Positions 7,958 through 16,191 of a stretch of 64,000 nucleotides of DNA are shown one piece after another (positions within the stretch are counted from its first letter, which is position 1; each line of letters starts with the position of its first letter). The notes under the pieces were generated by a model that was not told where the DNA came from, searched no databases, and saw only the letters and a program-made list of their open reading frames with translations. The stretch comes from Mucilaginibacter sp. UR6-11 (GTDB taxonomy: Bacteria > Bacteroidota > Bacteroidia > Sphingobacteriales > Sphingobacteriaceae), in assembly GCF_020880695.1 (NCBI RefSeq), contig NZ_JAJIWO010000001.1, positions 1,104,141 to 1,168,140 of the forward strand, written 5' to 3'. A program made the translations under genes and the position numbers.

Positions 7958-10039
7958 GTGTTTAAAACTACCCTTGCTGCACTATCGATCCTGGCGGCCG
8001 GCACAACTGCCGGTGCACAAAACCATCCTAATAAATTAAAAACTGATACTACCGGTTTACATACGGTAACCGTAAAGGGCTATCTTTCAGATCAGCCGAT
8101 GCTAAGCGTACCGGCGTCTGTTAGCCTGATAACACCGGCGCAGTTAAAACTACAGCCCGATAATTCGCTGGTATCAGCGGCAAATACAGTACCCGGCGTA
8201 CGTATGGAAGAACGGTCGCCGGGCAGTTATCGCTTGTCGATAAGAGGCAGCCTGTTGCGGTCGCCCTTCGGGATCCGTGACGTTAAAATTTATTATGACG
8301 AATTACCGCTTACCGATGCCGGCGGCAATACCTATTTAAACAGTTTAGATTTTAACAGCGTACAGGGCCTCGAGGTTTTAAAGGGGCCGGATGGCAGTTT
8401 ATTCGGTGCAAACTCAGGCGGCGTGGTTTTAATAAGCCCGGTTAACCGGTATGATAATACCAGCTTTGTGACAGCTGGTTTATCCGGCGGATCATACGGG
8501 TCAGTACATGAAAACGTGGGCCTGCAAAATGTCAGTAAAAACAACCAGTTTAATTTTAATCAGTCTTACCAAACCTATCATGGGTACCGGGTACATAGCG
8601 ACATGTACCGCCATTATTTTCAAGCCAGTGATAAGCTAACGTATGGCGGCTATAATTCTTTAAAGATACTGGGCTTTTATTCTGACCTGAACTATGAAAC
8701 ACCCGGCGGTTTAACTTTGGCACAGGTTGCTGCCGACCCCACGGCGGCAAGGCCGTCAACCCCGGCTTTCCCCGGCTCAATTGCGCAACATGCCGGCATC
8801 ACCAATAAAATGACCTATGGCGGGGCAGTGAACGAATGGCATATCACCAGCAACATCCGCAATATATTTGCGGTGTATGGCGCTTATGTAAATTTCACCA
8901 ATCCGTTTATTACTAATTACGAGCAGCGTTATGAACGCACTTACGGCATGCGCACTTATTTTGAATTTACCGGCACACAAAAACCCGACTTTAACTGGAA
9001 AGCCAACGTTGGCATGGAATGGGCACAAACCAATGCCGACAACAACGACTACGGCAATCGTTCGGGCGTGCGTGATACCGCCCAAAGCCTTGATAAGGTT
9101 AATACCGGCCAGCACTTCTTTTTTGCACGCTACAAAGAAACAATAAGCAACCGCCTGCATGTAGAGGCTGCTGCCAGCTTAAACTTTTATGGTTATGATT
9201 TTAAGAACGTGTACCCGCGCGCGCAAACTGCATTTACCAAACAAACATTCGCGCCGCAGGTGATGCCGAGGCTGGCGCTGTCTTATCAGCTTACCAATAA
9301 CTTTGTTTGGCGCGCATCAGCCAGCCGGGGCTATTCCACTCCAACCTCGGCCGAGATCCGTCCGTCAAACAATATTATTAATACCTCATTAAGCGCGCAA
9401 TACGGCTGGAATTACGAAACGGGTTTTCGCCTGCGTAACAGTGATGAAACCCTGTTGCTGGACGTATCTGCTTTCTACTATCATTTAAACAATGCCATAG
9501 TACGCAGGCTTACACCAGCGTCGACCGAATACTATACCAACTCGGGCGATATTAAACAACCCGGCCTGGAGCTTTACTTTACCGATTGGCTGATTAAACC
9601 AACGGAAAACGGCTTTATAAGGGGACTACAATTTAGCGAATCATTAACGATCAGTAAGTTTACTTTTGGCGACTATCACGACGCCACCAAAGGCTATGCG
9701 GGTAATGAGTTAACGGGCGTCCCGCGTAATGTGAGCGTTGCCAGTGTGCAGGTTAAGTTCCCGCAATCTTTATACGTGTATGTGCAGTATAATTCAACGG
9801 CGCGCATCCCGCTTAATGAGGCCAATACTTTTTACGCGCCTAAATATAACTTAATACAGGCAAAGGCAGGCTGGCAGCACCCGTTAAGCAATAAATCGCG
9901 CGTGGAAGTATTTGCCGGCGTTGATAACCTGCTAAATGAATACTATAATCTGGGTGCTGACCTGGATGCGGTTGGTAATCGCTTTTATAACCCATCGCCG
10001 CTGCGTAATTACTACGCCGGTTTTAACTTAAGGTTTTGA
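7958..10039 (+). CDS. TonB-dependent outer-membrane receptor
   Basis: A 693-residue receptor with a signal peptide (residues 1-20, ending AGAQN), a plug domain (about 35-160; VPASVSLITPAQL, the run NTVPGVRMEERSPG, and GLEVLKGPDGSLFGANSGG) and a C-terminal 22-strand-type barrel ending in YYAGFNLRF. It starts with GTG; no in-frame ATG lies early enough to keep the signal peptide. It lacks the N-terminal carboxypeptidase-like domain of SusC-type receptors, so it resembles siderophore, heme or cobalamin receptors. The ligand is unknown. A BtuF-like fragment just downstream on the other strand and a CCC1 gene upstream hint at iron or B12, but this is weak. Confidence 0.9.
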   Translation: MFKTTLAALSILAAGTTAGAQNHPNKLKTDTTGLHTVTVKGYLSDQPMLSVPASVSLITPAQLKLQPDNSLVSAANTVPGVRMEERSPGSYRLSIRGSLLRSPFGIRDVKIYYDELPLTDAGGNTYLNSLDFNSVQGLEVLKGPDGSLFGANSGGVVLISPVNRYDNTSFVTAGLSGGSYGSVHENVGLQNVSKNNQFNFNQSYQTYHGYRVHSDMYRHYFQASDKLTYGGYNSLKILGFYSDLNYETPGGLTLAQVAADPTAARPSTPAFPGSIAQHAGITNKMTYGGAVNEWHITSNIRNIFAVYGAYVNFTNPFITNYEQRYERTYGMRTYFEFTGTQKPDFNWKANVGMEWAQTNADNNDYGNRSGVRDTAQSLDKVNTGQHFFFARYKETISNRLHVEAAASLNFYGYDFKNVYPRAQTAFTKQTFAPQVMPRLALSYQLTNNFVWRASASRGYSTPTSAEIRPSNNIINTSLSAQYGWNYETGFRLRNSDETLLLDVSAFYYHLNNAIVRRLTPASTEYYTNSGDIKQPGLELYFTDWLIKPTENGFIRGLQFSESLTISKFTFGDYHDATKGYAGNELTGVPRNVSVASVQVKFPQSLYVYVQYNSTARIPLNEANTFYAPKYNLIQAKAGWQHPLSNKSRVEVFAGVDNLLNEYYNLGADLDAVGNRFYNPSPLRNYYAGFNLRF

Positions 10040-10045
10040 TGGTTA

Positions 10046-10082
10046 GCAATAAGAGCGCTCTTAGGCAGAACGCTCTTATTGC
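10046..10082 (+). terminator. Stem-loop after the TonB receptor
   Basis: A perfect 12-bp stem (10046-10057 with 10071-10082) with a 13-base loop, starting 7 bases after the receptor stop codon. There is no T-run on the right side, so it is either a weak terminator or a transcript-stabilising hairpin. Confidence 0.6.
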
Positions 10083-10202
10083 TGGGTTGAATACTGAAAA
10101 GCAAACGCAGGATATATACTGTTATTGTGACTGTGGAAAACTATTATTTATCATCAGGTTATCGGAGTAAACCGCCGAAATCCAAGTTGTTTTCGTCGCC
10201 TT

Positions 10203-10667
10203 TTACAGACTAAACTTTATCCAGCCGTTACCTTCATATCCAAAAATAAATTGTTTTGGGTTGATGATCTCGGCGAAGAGTTCAACAGCATCTACAAGGC
10301 TTTCAGGCGACGCGTTGGGCGACAGTGTACCATCGGCAATGTAGAAACGATTGCTTTTAACTGCGCTGAGCTCTGCAAACCCGGGTAGTTGCAATACCTT
10401 ATCAATATCCTTCATCGTTTGCTCAACGGTATTTCCCTGCGGCATAAGTATAATGATCCCGGGGTTTTGCAGTTGCAACTCTTCAACTTTGCCAGTAACC
10501 AGGGTAGCGCCTGCCAGGCCTGTCAATTCGGCTAAGCCCGTGTCTGCAAGCAGTAAGGGGCCCAAGCCAACAATACAGGCCACTGTAGGTTTTTGTTCCA
10601 CAAACTTTAGTTTATGGACAATGATAGCTAGTCGTTCCTCCAGTTCTTCCGTTAATGCTTTCATCAT
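10203..10667 (-). CDS. Lone C-terminal lobe of a BtuF-like (cobalamin-type) binding protein
   Basis: A 154-residue protein that resembles the C-terminal half of cobalamin/iron-complex binding proteins. It has an NPGIIILMPQG segment, a conserved surface like KSNRFYIADG, and the family ending SLVDAVELFAEIINPKQF with GW near the end. The usual N-terminal lobe and signal peptide are missing; the start MMKALTEELEERL is a cytoplasmic-looking helix. Upstream DNA (10668-10758) carries only a leader shared with the divergent LysE gene, not the missing half. It may be a remnant or a genuine short cytoplasmic family. No ABC permease or ATPase genes adjoin it. Confidence 0.65.
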   Translation of the reverse strand: MMKALTEELEERLAIIVHKLKFVEQKPTVACIVGLGPLLLADTGLAELTGLAGATLVTGKVEELQLQNPGIIILMPQGNTVEQTMKDIDKVLQLPGFAELSAVKSNRFYIADGTLSPNASPESLVDAVELFAEIINPKQFIFGYEGNGWIKFSL

Positions 10668-10767
10668 GATGTTGCAAAGGTGCGGATTTGATTTAATAAT
10701 TTAATAATACTATCTGCACATCCGCATACTTGCATATTTGCACCGCTAAAACTTATCTTTGGAGCCA

Positions 10768-11412
10768 ATGATATTTCTAACATTCTTTTTGGGGCTCATA
10801 GCTAATTTTATAGGATACATCCCCCCCGGAAACATCAATCTTACCCTGATACGGATCACCATTAATCGTGGCTTTAAACAGGCCATGCAATTTATCATAG
10901 CTTTTTCTTGCGTCGAGTTTTTCTTTACCTTCCTGATCATGCACGCTGCCAAATGGCTGTCTGAACAGGTGCATTTAGATGTGGTGATCGATTGGGTAAT
11001 GGCTATCCTGTTCCTGGTACTGGGTGTAGCAACCTGGCTTCACCGCAAAAAGCCGCCCGAAACCAAATACAGCGAACACGCCAGTATAAAATACGGTATC
11101 ATCCTGGGATTTGTAAACCCTATGCAACTGCCTTTTTGGATGATCTGCGGCACTTACCTGATCACCCATGAATGGATCCTTGACGGCAATGCGGCCCTGG
11201 TGATCTTTAGCATCGGCTCGGCTGGCGGAGCGTTCTTATGCTTGTTTTTATATGCCCGGTTTGCGCAGTATATCCAAAGTAAATTTGCGCTAAGTACCAA
11301 GGTTATCAATACATCAATTGCTATTTTATTTTTCGGCTTCGCCGGATACCATGTGGTGAAAAGGATCTATTTAGCGGTGAGGCCTAAGCAAGCTACAGAA
11401 GTAAAAACTTAA
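10768..11412 (+). CDS. LysE-family amino-acid exporter
   Basis: A membrane protein of about 214 residues with six hydrophobic segments. The first helix contains the family pattern GLIANFIGYIPPGNINLTLIR, in which PPG-N is the LysE/RhtB signature, and ILGFVNPMQLPFWMICG lies in the middle. The family exports amino acids or related small molecules; the substrate is unknown. An upstream in-frame TTG (10759) is possible, but the ATG at 10768 preceded by GGAG is preferred. It is divergent from the BtuF-like gene and convergent with the DUF2157 gene, with 30 bases between stop codons. Confidence 0.85.
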   Translation: MIFLTFFLGLIANFIGYIPPGNINLTLIRITINRGFKQAMQFIIAFSCVEFFFTFLIMHAAKWLSEQVHLDVVIDWVMAILFLVLGVATWLHRKKPPETKYSEHASIKYGIILGFVNPMQLPFWMICGTYLITHEWILDGNAALVIFSIGSAGGAFLCLFLYARFAQYIQSKFALSTKVINTSIAILFFGFAGYHVVKRIYLAVRPKQATEVKT

Positions 11413-11442
11413 TGATTGTTTTGACAACCGGGTTTAGTTTAC

Positions 11443-12522
11443 TCAACTTTGGGTCTGGCAAGTTTCATCTAATGCCTGATGTTTTTTACTCTTTAAATTC
11501 CAGATCATTTCGGCCTTACGCCCTATCAGCCAAAACGATGCGGCAAGGATGGCAAAGAACACCGTTTTATTGGTATGGTCCCAAAAATATTCAAAGTATT
11601 TGGTGTAGATGAAAATGATTAAAAAGGTGATGCCAAACTCGCGCGAGATGTCGTCCTTGTTTTTTAGGCCGAAAAGCAAGAAAGCGCCCGCCACTGCCAT
11701 GGATATGATCCCCCAGTAAAACAAACTGATCTGTTTAATCTGGTACCACTTGTCCAGGTTGCCATAGTTACCAAATATGCTCAGCAACCATAACGACATA
11801 AACAGGTACAACAGGCCCACCACATAAGTATGCTCCCAAAAATACGCAAACCATTTACGGTTGCGCAACAACGCACAGGCGCTAACCAGTACCAGGCCAA
11901 ACAGCACAAAGCGCAGTGGGTAATTCATCCCCAGGAAATAATCCGTCCAATGGGTTTGGAAACCAGTTTCGGTACCAAACCAGCTACCCAGCGATATTAG
12001 TGCAAACAGCCAGATTAGCCGCGAGTTCATCCGCCAGCCTAAAAATCCGTAAACAAAAACTGATAGCAAAAAGAGTAATGAATAATGGCCGGAGCCCCTG
12101 TCAAGCGCCTTGCCTAAATAAGCTATGCAGCAGGCCGTAAACAGTATGCCGGTAAATACCACGGCTTCGTTACTGAAGATCTTTTCGGGATAAAGACGCT
12201 CGCGGCGCCGGCCCCAGTAAAACAGGAATGCCGCCAGTACGGCCGAGACTATGCTGATGATAATATCGGGTGTATAGTACAATTGCTTCAACCAGTTAAC
12301 CACCACATCATTAACAATTAAAAACGCGAATGATGCCCCGCCGCAGATCAGCGCCACCCAAAACGAATACTTGGCCAGCCGCATCCAGTCGAAGCCCTTC
12401 ACTTCGTAAGAGTCGCGTAGTTTTTCCGCTTGTTCTTTAGGTATCAGCCCCTCCTTTTCCCAATGGGTAATGGTGCTGCCCAGGAAGTCACTTTCGGATT
12501 TATCTATATTGAGTTTTGTCAT
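11443..12522 (-). CDS. DUF2157 family multi-pass membrane protein
   Basis: About 359 residues. The N-terminal cytosolic part ITHWEKEGLIPKEQAEKLRDSY fits the DUF2157 opening, in which a helix precedes a polytopic membrane domain. From about residue 50 onward there are roughly ten hydrophobic segments, with short loops. A start at 12537 (MTHLPM...) is also possible, but the ATG at 12522 (MTKLNIDKSES) avoids a repeat-like stretch upstream. Function is unknown. The C-terminal tail is polar and Lys/Gln-rich. It stands alone between convergent lysE and the ribF-truB pair. Confidence 0.8.
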   Translation of the reverse strand: MTKLNIDKSESDFLGSTITHWEKEGLIPKEQAEKLRDSYEVKGFDWMRLAKYSFWVALICGGASFAFLIVNDVVVNWLKQLYYTPDIIISIVSAVLAAFLFYWGRRRERLYPEKIFSNEAVVFTGILFTACCIAYLGKALDRGSGHYSLLFLLSVFVYGFLGWRMNSRLIWLFALISLGSWFGTETGFQTHWTDYFLGMNYPLRFVLFGLVLVSACALLRNRKWFAYFWEHTYVVGLLYLFMSLWLLSIFGNYGNLDKWYQIKQISLFYWGIISMAVAGAFLLFGLKNKDDISREFGITFLIIFIYTKYFEYFWDHTNKTVFFAILAASFWLIGRKAEMIWNLKSKKHQALDETCQTQS

Positions 12523-12625
12523 TGGCAGATGTGTCATTAGTCACTGGCAGGGGTTGCAATGACAATGCCTTAATTTATAATTATAACAAAACTATCAATT
12601 AAAGTTTAAGAAATTAAGCTGATAA

Positions 12626-13555
12626 CTAATTACCAAGCAGCCGTAAAACGTCTTCCTTATCTTTCGCTATCTGTATTTTCAACTCATCCAGTCCGTTAAA
12701 CTTAACGTCGCCGCGTACAAAATGATAAAACTCCATGCGGATAGCTTCGTTATAGATCTCTTTGTCAAAATCAAACAGGTTAACCTCAATGTTGCGTGTC
12801 ATGCCGTTTATGGTGGGGCGGCTGCCTATATAGGCCATACCTTGATATTCGCTGCCGTCATGTTGTACTTTTACGGCGAAAATACCATCGGCGGGGATGA
12901 GCTTATATTTTTCCTCAACCTGGATATTGGCGGTTGGGTAACCAATCTGCCGGCCTATCTGGTCGCCGCGAATAACCTTTCCTGTAATAAAAAACGGATA
13001 ACCTAAAAAGGTATTAGCCAGTTCAATATCGGCAGCCAGCAAAGCTTCCCGTATACGGGTGGAGCTTACTGCGACCTCATTAACATCCTGCTCTGGTATC
13101 TCAATTACCTCGTAACCATATACCGGCGACAGGTGTAACAGATCAGCAAGCCCGCCGCGACGGTCCTTGCCAAAACGGTGGTCATACCCTATCACAATCT
13201 TTTTGGTGCCTATTTTGTTAACCAGCACATCGCGGATATAGTCCTCGGGGCTTTGGTTGGAAAAATCGCGGGAGAATGGCGTTATGATTAAATGATCAAC
13301 ACCCAATTGCTCTAATAAACCTGCTTTTTCACTAATAGTAGTTATTAATTTTATACTTTCATCTTCAGGGTGCAGGATCATCCGCGGATGCGGAAAAAAA
13401 GTAAGGATAGCGGTTTCGCCGCCGGTCGCGTCGGACAGTTCCTTGATCCGCGATATGATTTTGCGGTGCCCCAGGTGTACACCATCAAAAGTACCAATAG
13501 TAACAACGGCGTTTTTTACCGGCTTAAATTCATCTATATGATGGTAGATCTTCAT
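12626..13555 (-). CDS. ribF: Bifunctional riboflavin kinase/FAD synthetase
   Basis: A 309-residue cytoplasmic enzyme that makes FMN and then FAD from riboflavin. The N-terminal FAD synthetase (nucleotidyltransferase) domain has the GTFDGVHLGHRKII motif (about 22-35) and GYDHRFGKDRRGG. The C-terminal riboflavin kinase domain begins about residue 185 with GKVIRGDQIGRQIGYPTANI. Length is normal. It lies 38 bases downstream of truB on the same strand; the truB-ribF pairing is common in bacteria, often near ribosome-maturation genes. Confidence 0.96.
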   Translation of the reverse strand: MKIYHHIDEFKPVKNAVVTIGTFDGVHLGHRKIISRIKELSDATGGETAILTFFPHPRMILHPEDESIKLITTISEKAGLLEQLGVDHLIITPFSRDFSNQSPEDYIRDVLVNKIGTKKIVIGYDHRFGKDRRGGLADLLHLSPVYGYEVIEIPEQDVNEVAVSSTRIREALLAADIELANTFLGYPFFITGKVIRGDQIGRQIGYPTANIQVEEKYKLIPADGIFAVKVQHDGSEYQGMAYIGSRPTINGMTRNIEVNLFDFDKEIYNEAIRMEFYHFVRGDVKFNGLDELKIQIAKDKEDVLRLLGN

Positions 13556-13593
13556 TCTTTGTAAAGCTACAAGCTTTTTATATTTATGTTTAC

Positions 13594-14343
13594 TTACAGG
13601 CTTTCCACCTTTGGCTTCTGGCTTTCAGCTCTGATCACACTTACCAGGTCCGTAACCTCCCAGGCATCTTCCAATTTAAAATTGCCGCTGCGCGTACGGG
13701 TAAGTTTAGACAGATAGGCGCCGTTATGAACTGCCTTGCCAAAATCGTTAACTAACGAACGAATATAGGTACCCTTACTGCAAACAACCTTGAAATCAAC
13801 CTCGGGCAATTCAATACGGGTTAGCTCAAACCGGGAGATCGTTACATTACGCAGGCGCAATTCAACCTCCTCACCCCTGCGTGCCTTTTCATAAAGGCGC
13901 TCGCCGTCAATTTTAATGGCCGAGTGTGCCGGCGGGTATTGCTGTATATCGCCCATAAATTGTTTGCAGGCATTACGCAGCTGATCGCCGGTTAGGTTGC
14001 TTGTATCAAAAGTTTGGTCAACGGCCGTTTCCATGTCGTAAGACGGTGTGGTTGCCCCCAGCACCAGGGTGCCGGTATATTCTTTTTCTTCAGCCTGAAA
14101 GGTGTCAATCTGCTTGGTCATTTTACCGGTGCAGATAATCAGCAGGCCGGTAGCCAGCGGATCAAGCGTGCCGGCATGGCCAACTTTTAATTTTAATGGT
14201 TTAAAAGAGTTGCGCAGTTTACCTACCACATCAAAGCTGGTCCATTGGTAAGGTTTGTTAACCAGCAGCAACTCGCCCTCGGCAAATTTAAATTCTTTGT
14301 TTTTTGATTGGGTGTTATCCAAGGTATTTGTATTTAAACGCAA
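13594..14343 (-). CDS. truB: tRNA pseudouridine-55 synthase
   Basis: A 249-residue enzyme that converts U55 of the tRNA T-loop to pseudouridine. Motifs are NKPYQWTSFDVVGKLRN and KVGHAGTLDPLATGLLI, in which Asp61 is the expected catalytic aspartate, plus VVCSKGTYIRSLVNDFG later. The first 20 residues are a non-conserved polar extension. The last ten residues (ESQKPKVESL) are encoded by a low-complexity stretch that looks like dispersed repeat DNA, so the C-terminal tail was probably acquired from it. It precedes ribF on the same strand. Confidence 0.95.
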   Translation of the reverse strand: MRLNTNTLDNTQSKNKEFKFAEGELLLVNKPYQWTSFDVVGKLRNSFKPLKLKVGHAGTLDPLATGLLIICTGKMTKQIDTFQAEEKEYTGTLVLGATTPSYDMETAVDQTFDTSNLTGDQLRNACKQFMGDIQQYPPAHSAIKIDGERLYEKARRGEEVELRLRNVTISRFELTRIELPEVDFKVVCSKGTYIRSLVNDFGKAVHNGAYLSKLTRTRSGNFKLEDAWEVTDLVSVIRAESQKPKVESL

Positions 14344-14560
14344 AGGTAATAATTATATGGGCGTTTCGCTGCGGGCCGGCTGTTCGTTTACGCAGGCGCT
14401 TAACACGGCCCCAGGTGTATAAAGGAACCGGCTTTTAATGCCGCTCTTTGGTTTCTTTTGTTACCTTCATTTTATGGAATTATAGAAAATTTGATGCCGG
14501 TTTGTCCAATTTCGGTCAGACGGATCGTCATTAGTTTTTAACCATTAAAACTTTAATAAA

Positions 14561-14908
14561 ATGAACGATTTCTTATTGATCTTTAGACGCGATGCCGGTT
14601 TTGATGCCCAGCTCACACCTGCGCAATTACAGGCAATTTCAAAACCATGGCAGGATTGGATGGGTGGCCTGGCCGCTCAAAACAAATTAGCCGATAGCGG
14701 TAACCGTTTGGCCGTAGAAGGCAAAGTGGTAAAGCCCGGCAATGTTATCACCAACGGCCCTTATGTTGAAATTAAGGAAGCTATCGGAGGTTACATTGTG
14801 GTACGCGCCGCCTCGCTTGATGAGGCTGCGGAGCTATCAAAAGGCTGCCCTATTTTAACTACCGGCGGCAATGTTGAAGTGCGCCAGATTGTACCCATGC
14901 AACCCTGA
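14561..14908 (+). CDS. YciI/DGPF-type protein linked to an ECF42-like sigma factor
   Basis: A 115-residue protein of the YCII-related family. The segment NGPYVEIKEAIGGYIVV corresponds to the DGPF(A/V)E-KE-LGG signature of the family, with N-G-P-Y in place of D-G-P-F. Members are small dimeric cytoplasmic proteins with a conserved His/Asp pocket and mostly unknown chemistry. It lies 41 bases upstream of the sigma-factor gene, an arrangement established for ECF42 sigma factors, so it is probably part of that regulon. Confidence 0.88.
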   Translation: MNDFLLIFRRDAGFDAQLTPAQLQAISKPWQDWMGGLAAQNKLADSGNRLAVEGKVVKPGNVITNGPYVEIKEAIGGYIVVRAASLDEAAELSKGCPILTTGGNVEVRQIVPMQP

Positions 14909-14916
14909 TATTATTA

Positions 14917-14944
14917 ATGCCCCTGTACTGCAGGGGCATTTTTT
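14917..14944 (+). terminator. Hairpin between the YciI and sigma-factor genes
   Basis: A 9-bp perfect stem (14917-14925 with 14931-14939), 5-base loop and T5 tail. It sits between the two genes and ends just before the preferred ATG of the sigma gene, so it may attenuate read-through. Confidence 0.8.
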
Positions 14945-14949
14945 GTTTT

Positions 14950-16182
14950 ATGCAGAACGACCAGCTTCTACCTCATCTATATCGGACAGAGTACCGCAAA
15001 ATTATTGCGGTGCTGGCCCGCCGGTTTGGTTTTGAGCATATCCAAATTGCGGAGGATATTGCCAGTGATACTTTTCTGCTGGCATCAGAAACCTGGACCA
15101 GCGACAAGGTACCGGCTAACCCAGCTGCCTGGCTGTATACCGTAGCCAAAAACAAAGCCAGGGATTATCTGAAACATAACGCTATTTTTAAGGAGAAGGT
15201 CAGCGGACCGGTTATAGCAGCATCATCCGTAACCGGGGAAGCAGATATCGACCTGTCCGAAGAAAATATTAAGGACAGCCAGTTGCAGATGATGTTTGCC
15301 ATTTGCCAGCCGGTAATAGCCCCTGAGGCACAAATAGGACTGGCATTGCGCATTTTATGCGGTTTTGGTATTGATGAAATTGCCGATGCCTTTTTATCGA
15401 ACAAAGAAACTATCAATAAACGCCTGTTCAGAGCGAAAGAAAAGCTGCGCGAGCAAAATATAAAGATAGCGTTCCCCCAAAACAAAGAGATCAATCAACG
15501 GCTGGAAACCGTATTGCTTACGCTGTACCTGCTGTTTAATGAAGGTTATTATTCTGTCAGCAGCAATACCAATCTGCGGAAGGAGCTCTGCCTGGAAGCC
15601 ATGCGGTTAAATTATTTGCTGTTAGAAAACAAAACCACCGATCTGCCTATTGTCAATGCGCTATTTTCGCTGATGTGTTTCCATGCTTCGCGATTTGATG
15701 CACGGATTGACAAAGATGGCGAAATGATTATTTACGATGAACAGGATACCAGCCTGTGGAACGACGAACTGATATCAAGAGGCACCAATTACCTGATCCG
15801 CGCATCGCGCGGCGACCAGTTGACGCGCTATCACCTGGAAGCCGCCATAGCCTACTGGCATACTCAAAAACAAGACAGCGCCGAAAAATGGGAAAGCATT
15901 TTACAACTGTATAATAAACTGCTGATATTGGAATACTCGCCTATGGCAGCGCTAAACCGTACCTATGCTTTAGCCAAAGCCAACGGAAAAGAAAAGGCCA
16001 TAACCGAAGCCGAAAAACTAACACAGTTAACTGGCAGCCACCTGTATCATACCTTGCTTGGATACCTATATACAGCTATCGACAATGAGAAAGCGCTGCA
16101 GCATTTACACCAGGCGTTAAAGCTGGCAAAAACCACCACCGAGAAAAACAGGATCCGGAAAAATATGAAGGCGTTAAATTAA
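14950..16182 (+). CDS. ECF42-type RNA polymerase sigma factor with C-terminal SnoaL/TPR-like extension
   Basis: About 410 residues. Region 2 includes IAEDIASDTFLLASETW and PANPAAWLYTVAKNKARDYL. Region 4 includes GFGIDEIADAFLSNKETINKRLFRAKEKLRE. After about residue 180 comes the long helical extension (LLTLYLLFNEGYYSVS and later LEAAIAYWHTQKQDS) that marks the DUF6596/ECF42 group. The extension replaces an anti-sigma factor and is thought to control activity. The ATG at 14950 (MQNDQLLPHLYR) is chosen because 14917 lies in the hairpin. The partner YciI gene is directly upstream. The signal is unknown. Confidence 0.9.
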   Translation: MQNDQLLPHLYRTEYRKIIAVLARRFGFEHIQIAEDIASDTFLLASETWTSDKVPANPAAWLYTVAKNKARDYLKHNAIFKEKVSGPVIAASSVTGEADIDLSEENIKDSQLQMMFAICQPVIAPEAQIGLALRILCGFGIDEIADAFLSNKETINKRLFRAKEKLREQNIKIAFPQNKEINQRLETVLLTLYLLFNEGYYSVSSNTNLRKELCLEAMRLNYLLLENKTTDLPIVNALFSLMCFHASRFDARIDKDGEMIIYDEQDTSLWNDELISRGTNYLIRASRGDQLTRYHLEAAIAYWHTQKQDSAEKWESILQLYNKLLILEYSPMAALNRTYALAKANGKEKAITEAEKLTQLTGSHLYHTLLGYLYTAIDNEKALQHLHQALKLAKTTTEKNRIRKNMKALN

Positions 16183-16191
16183 CCGCAGGTT

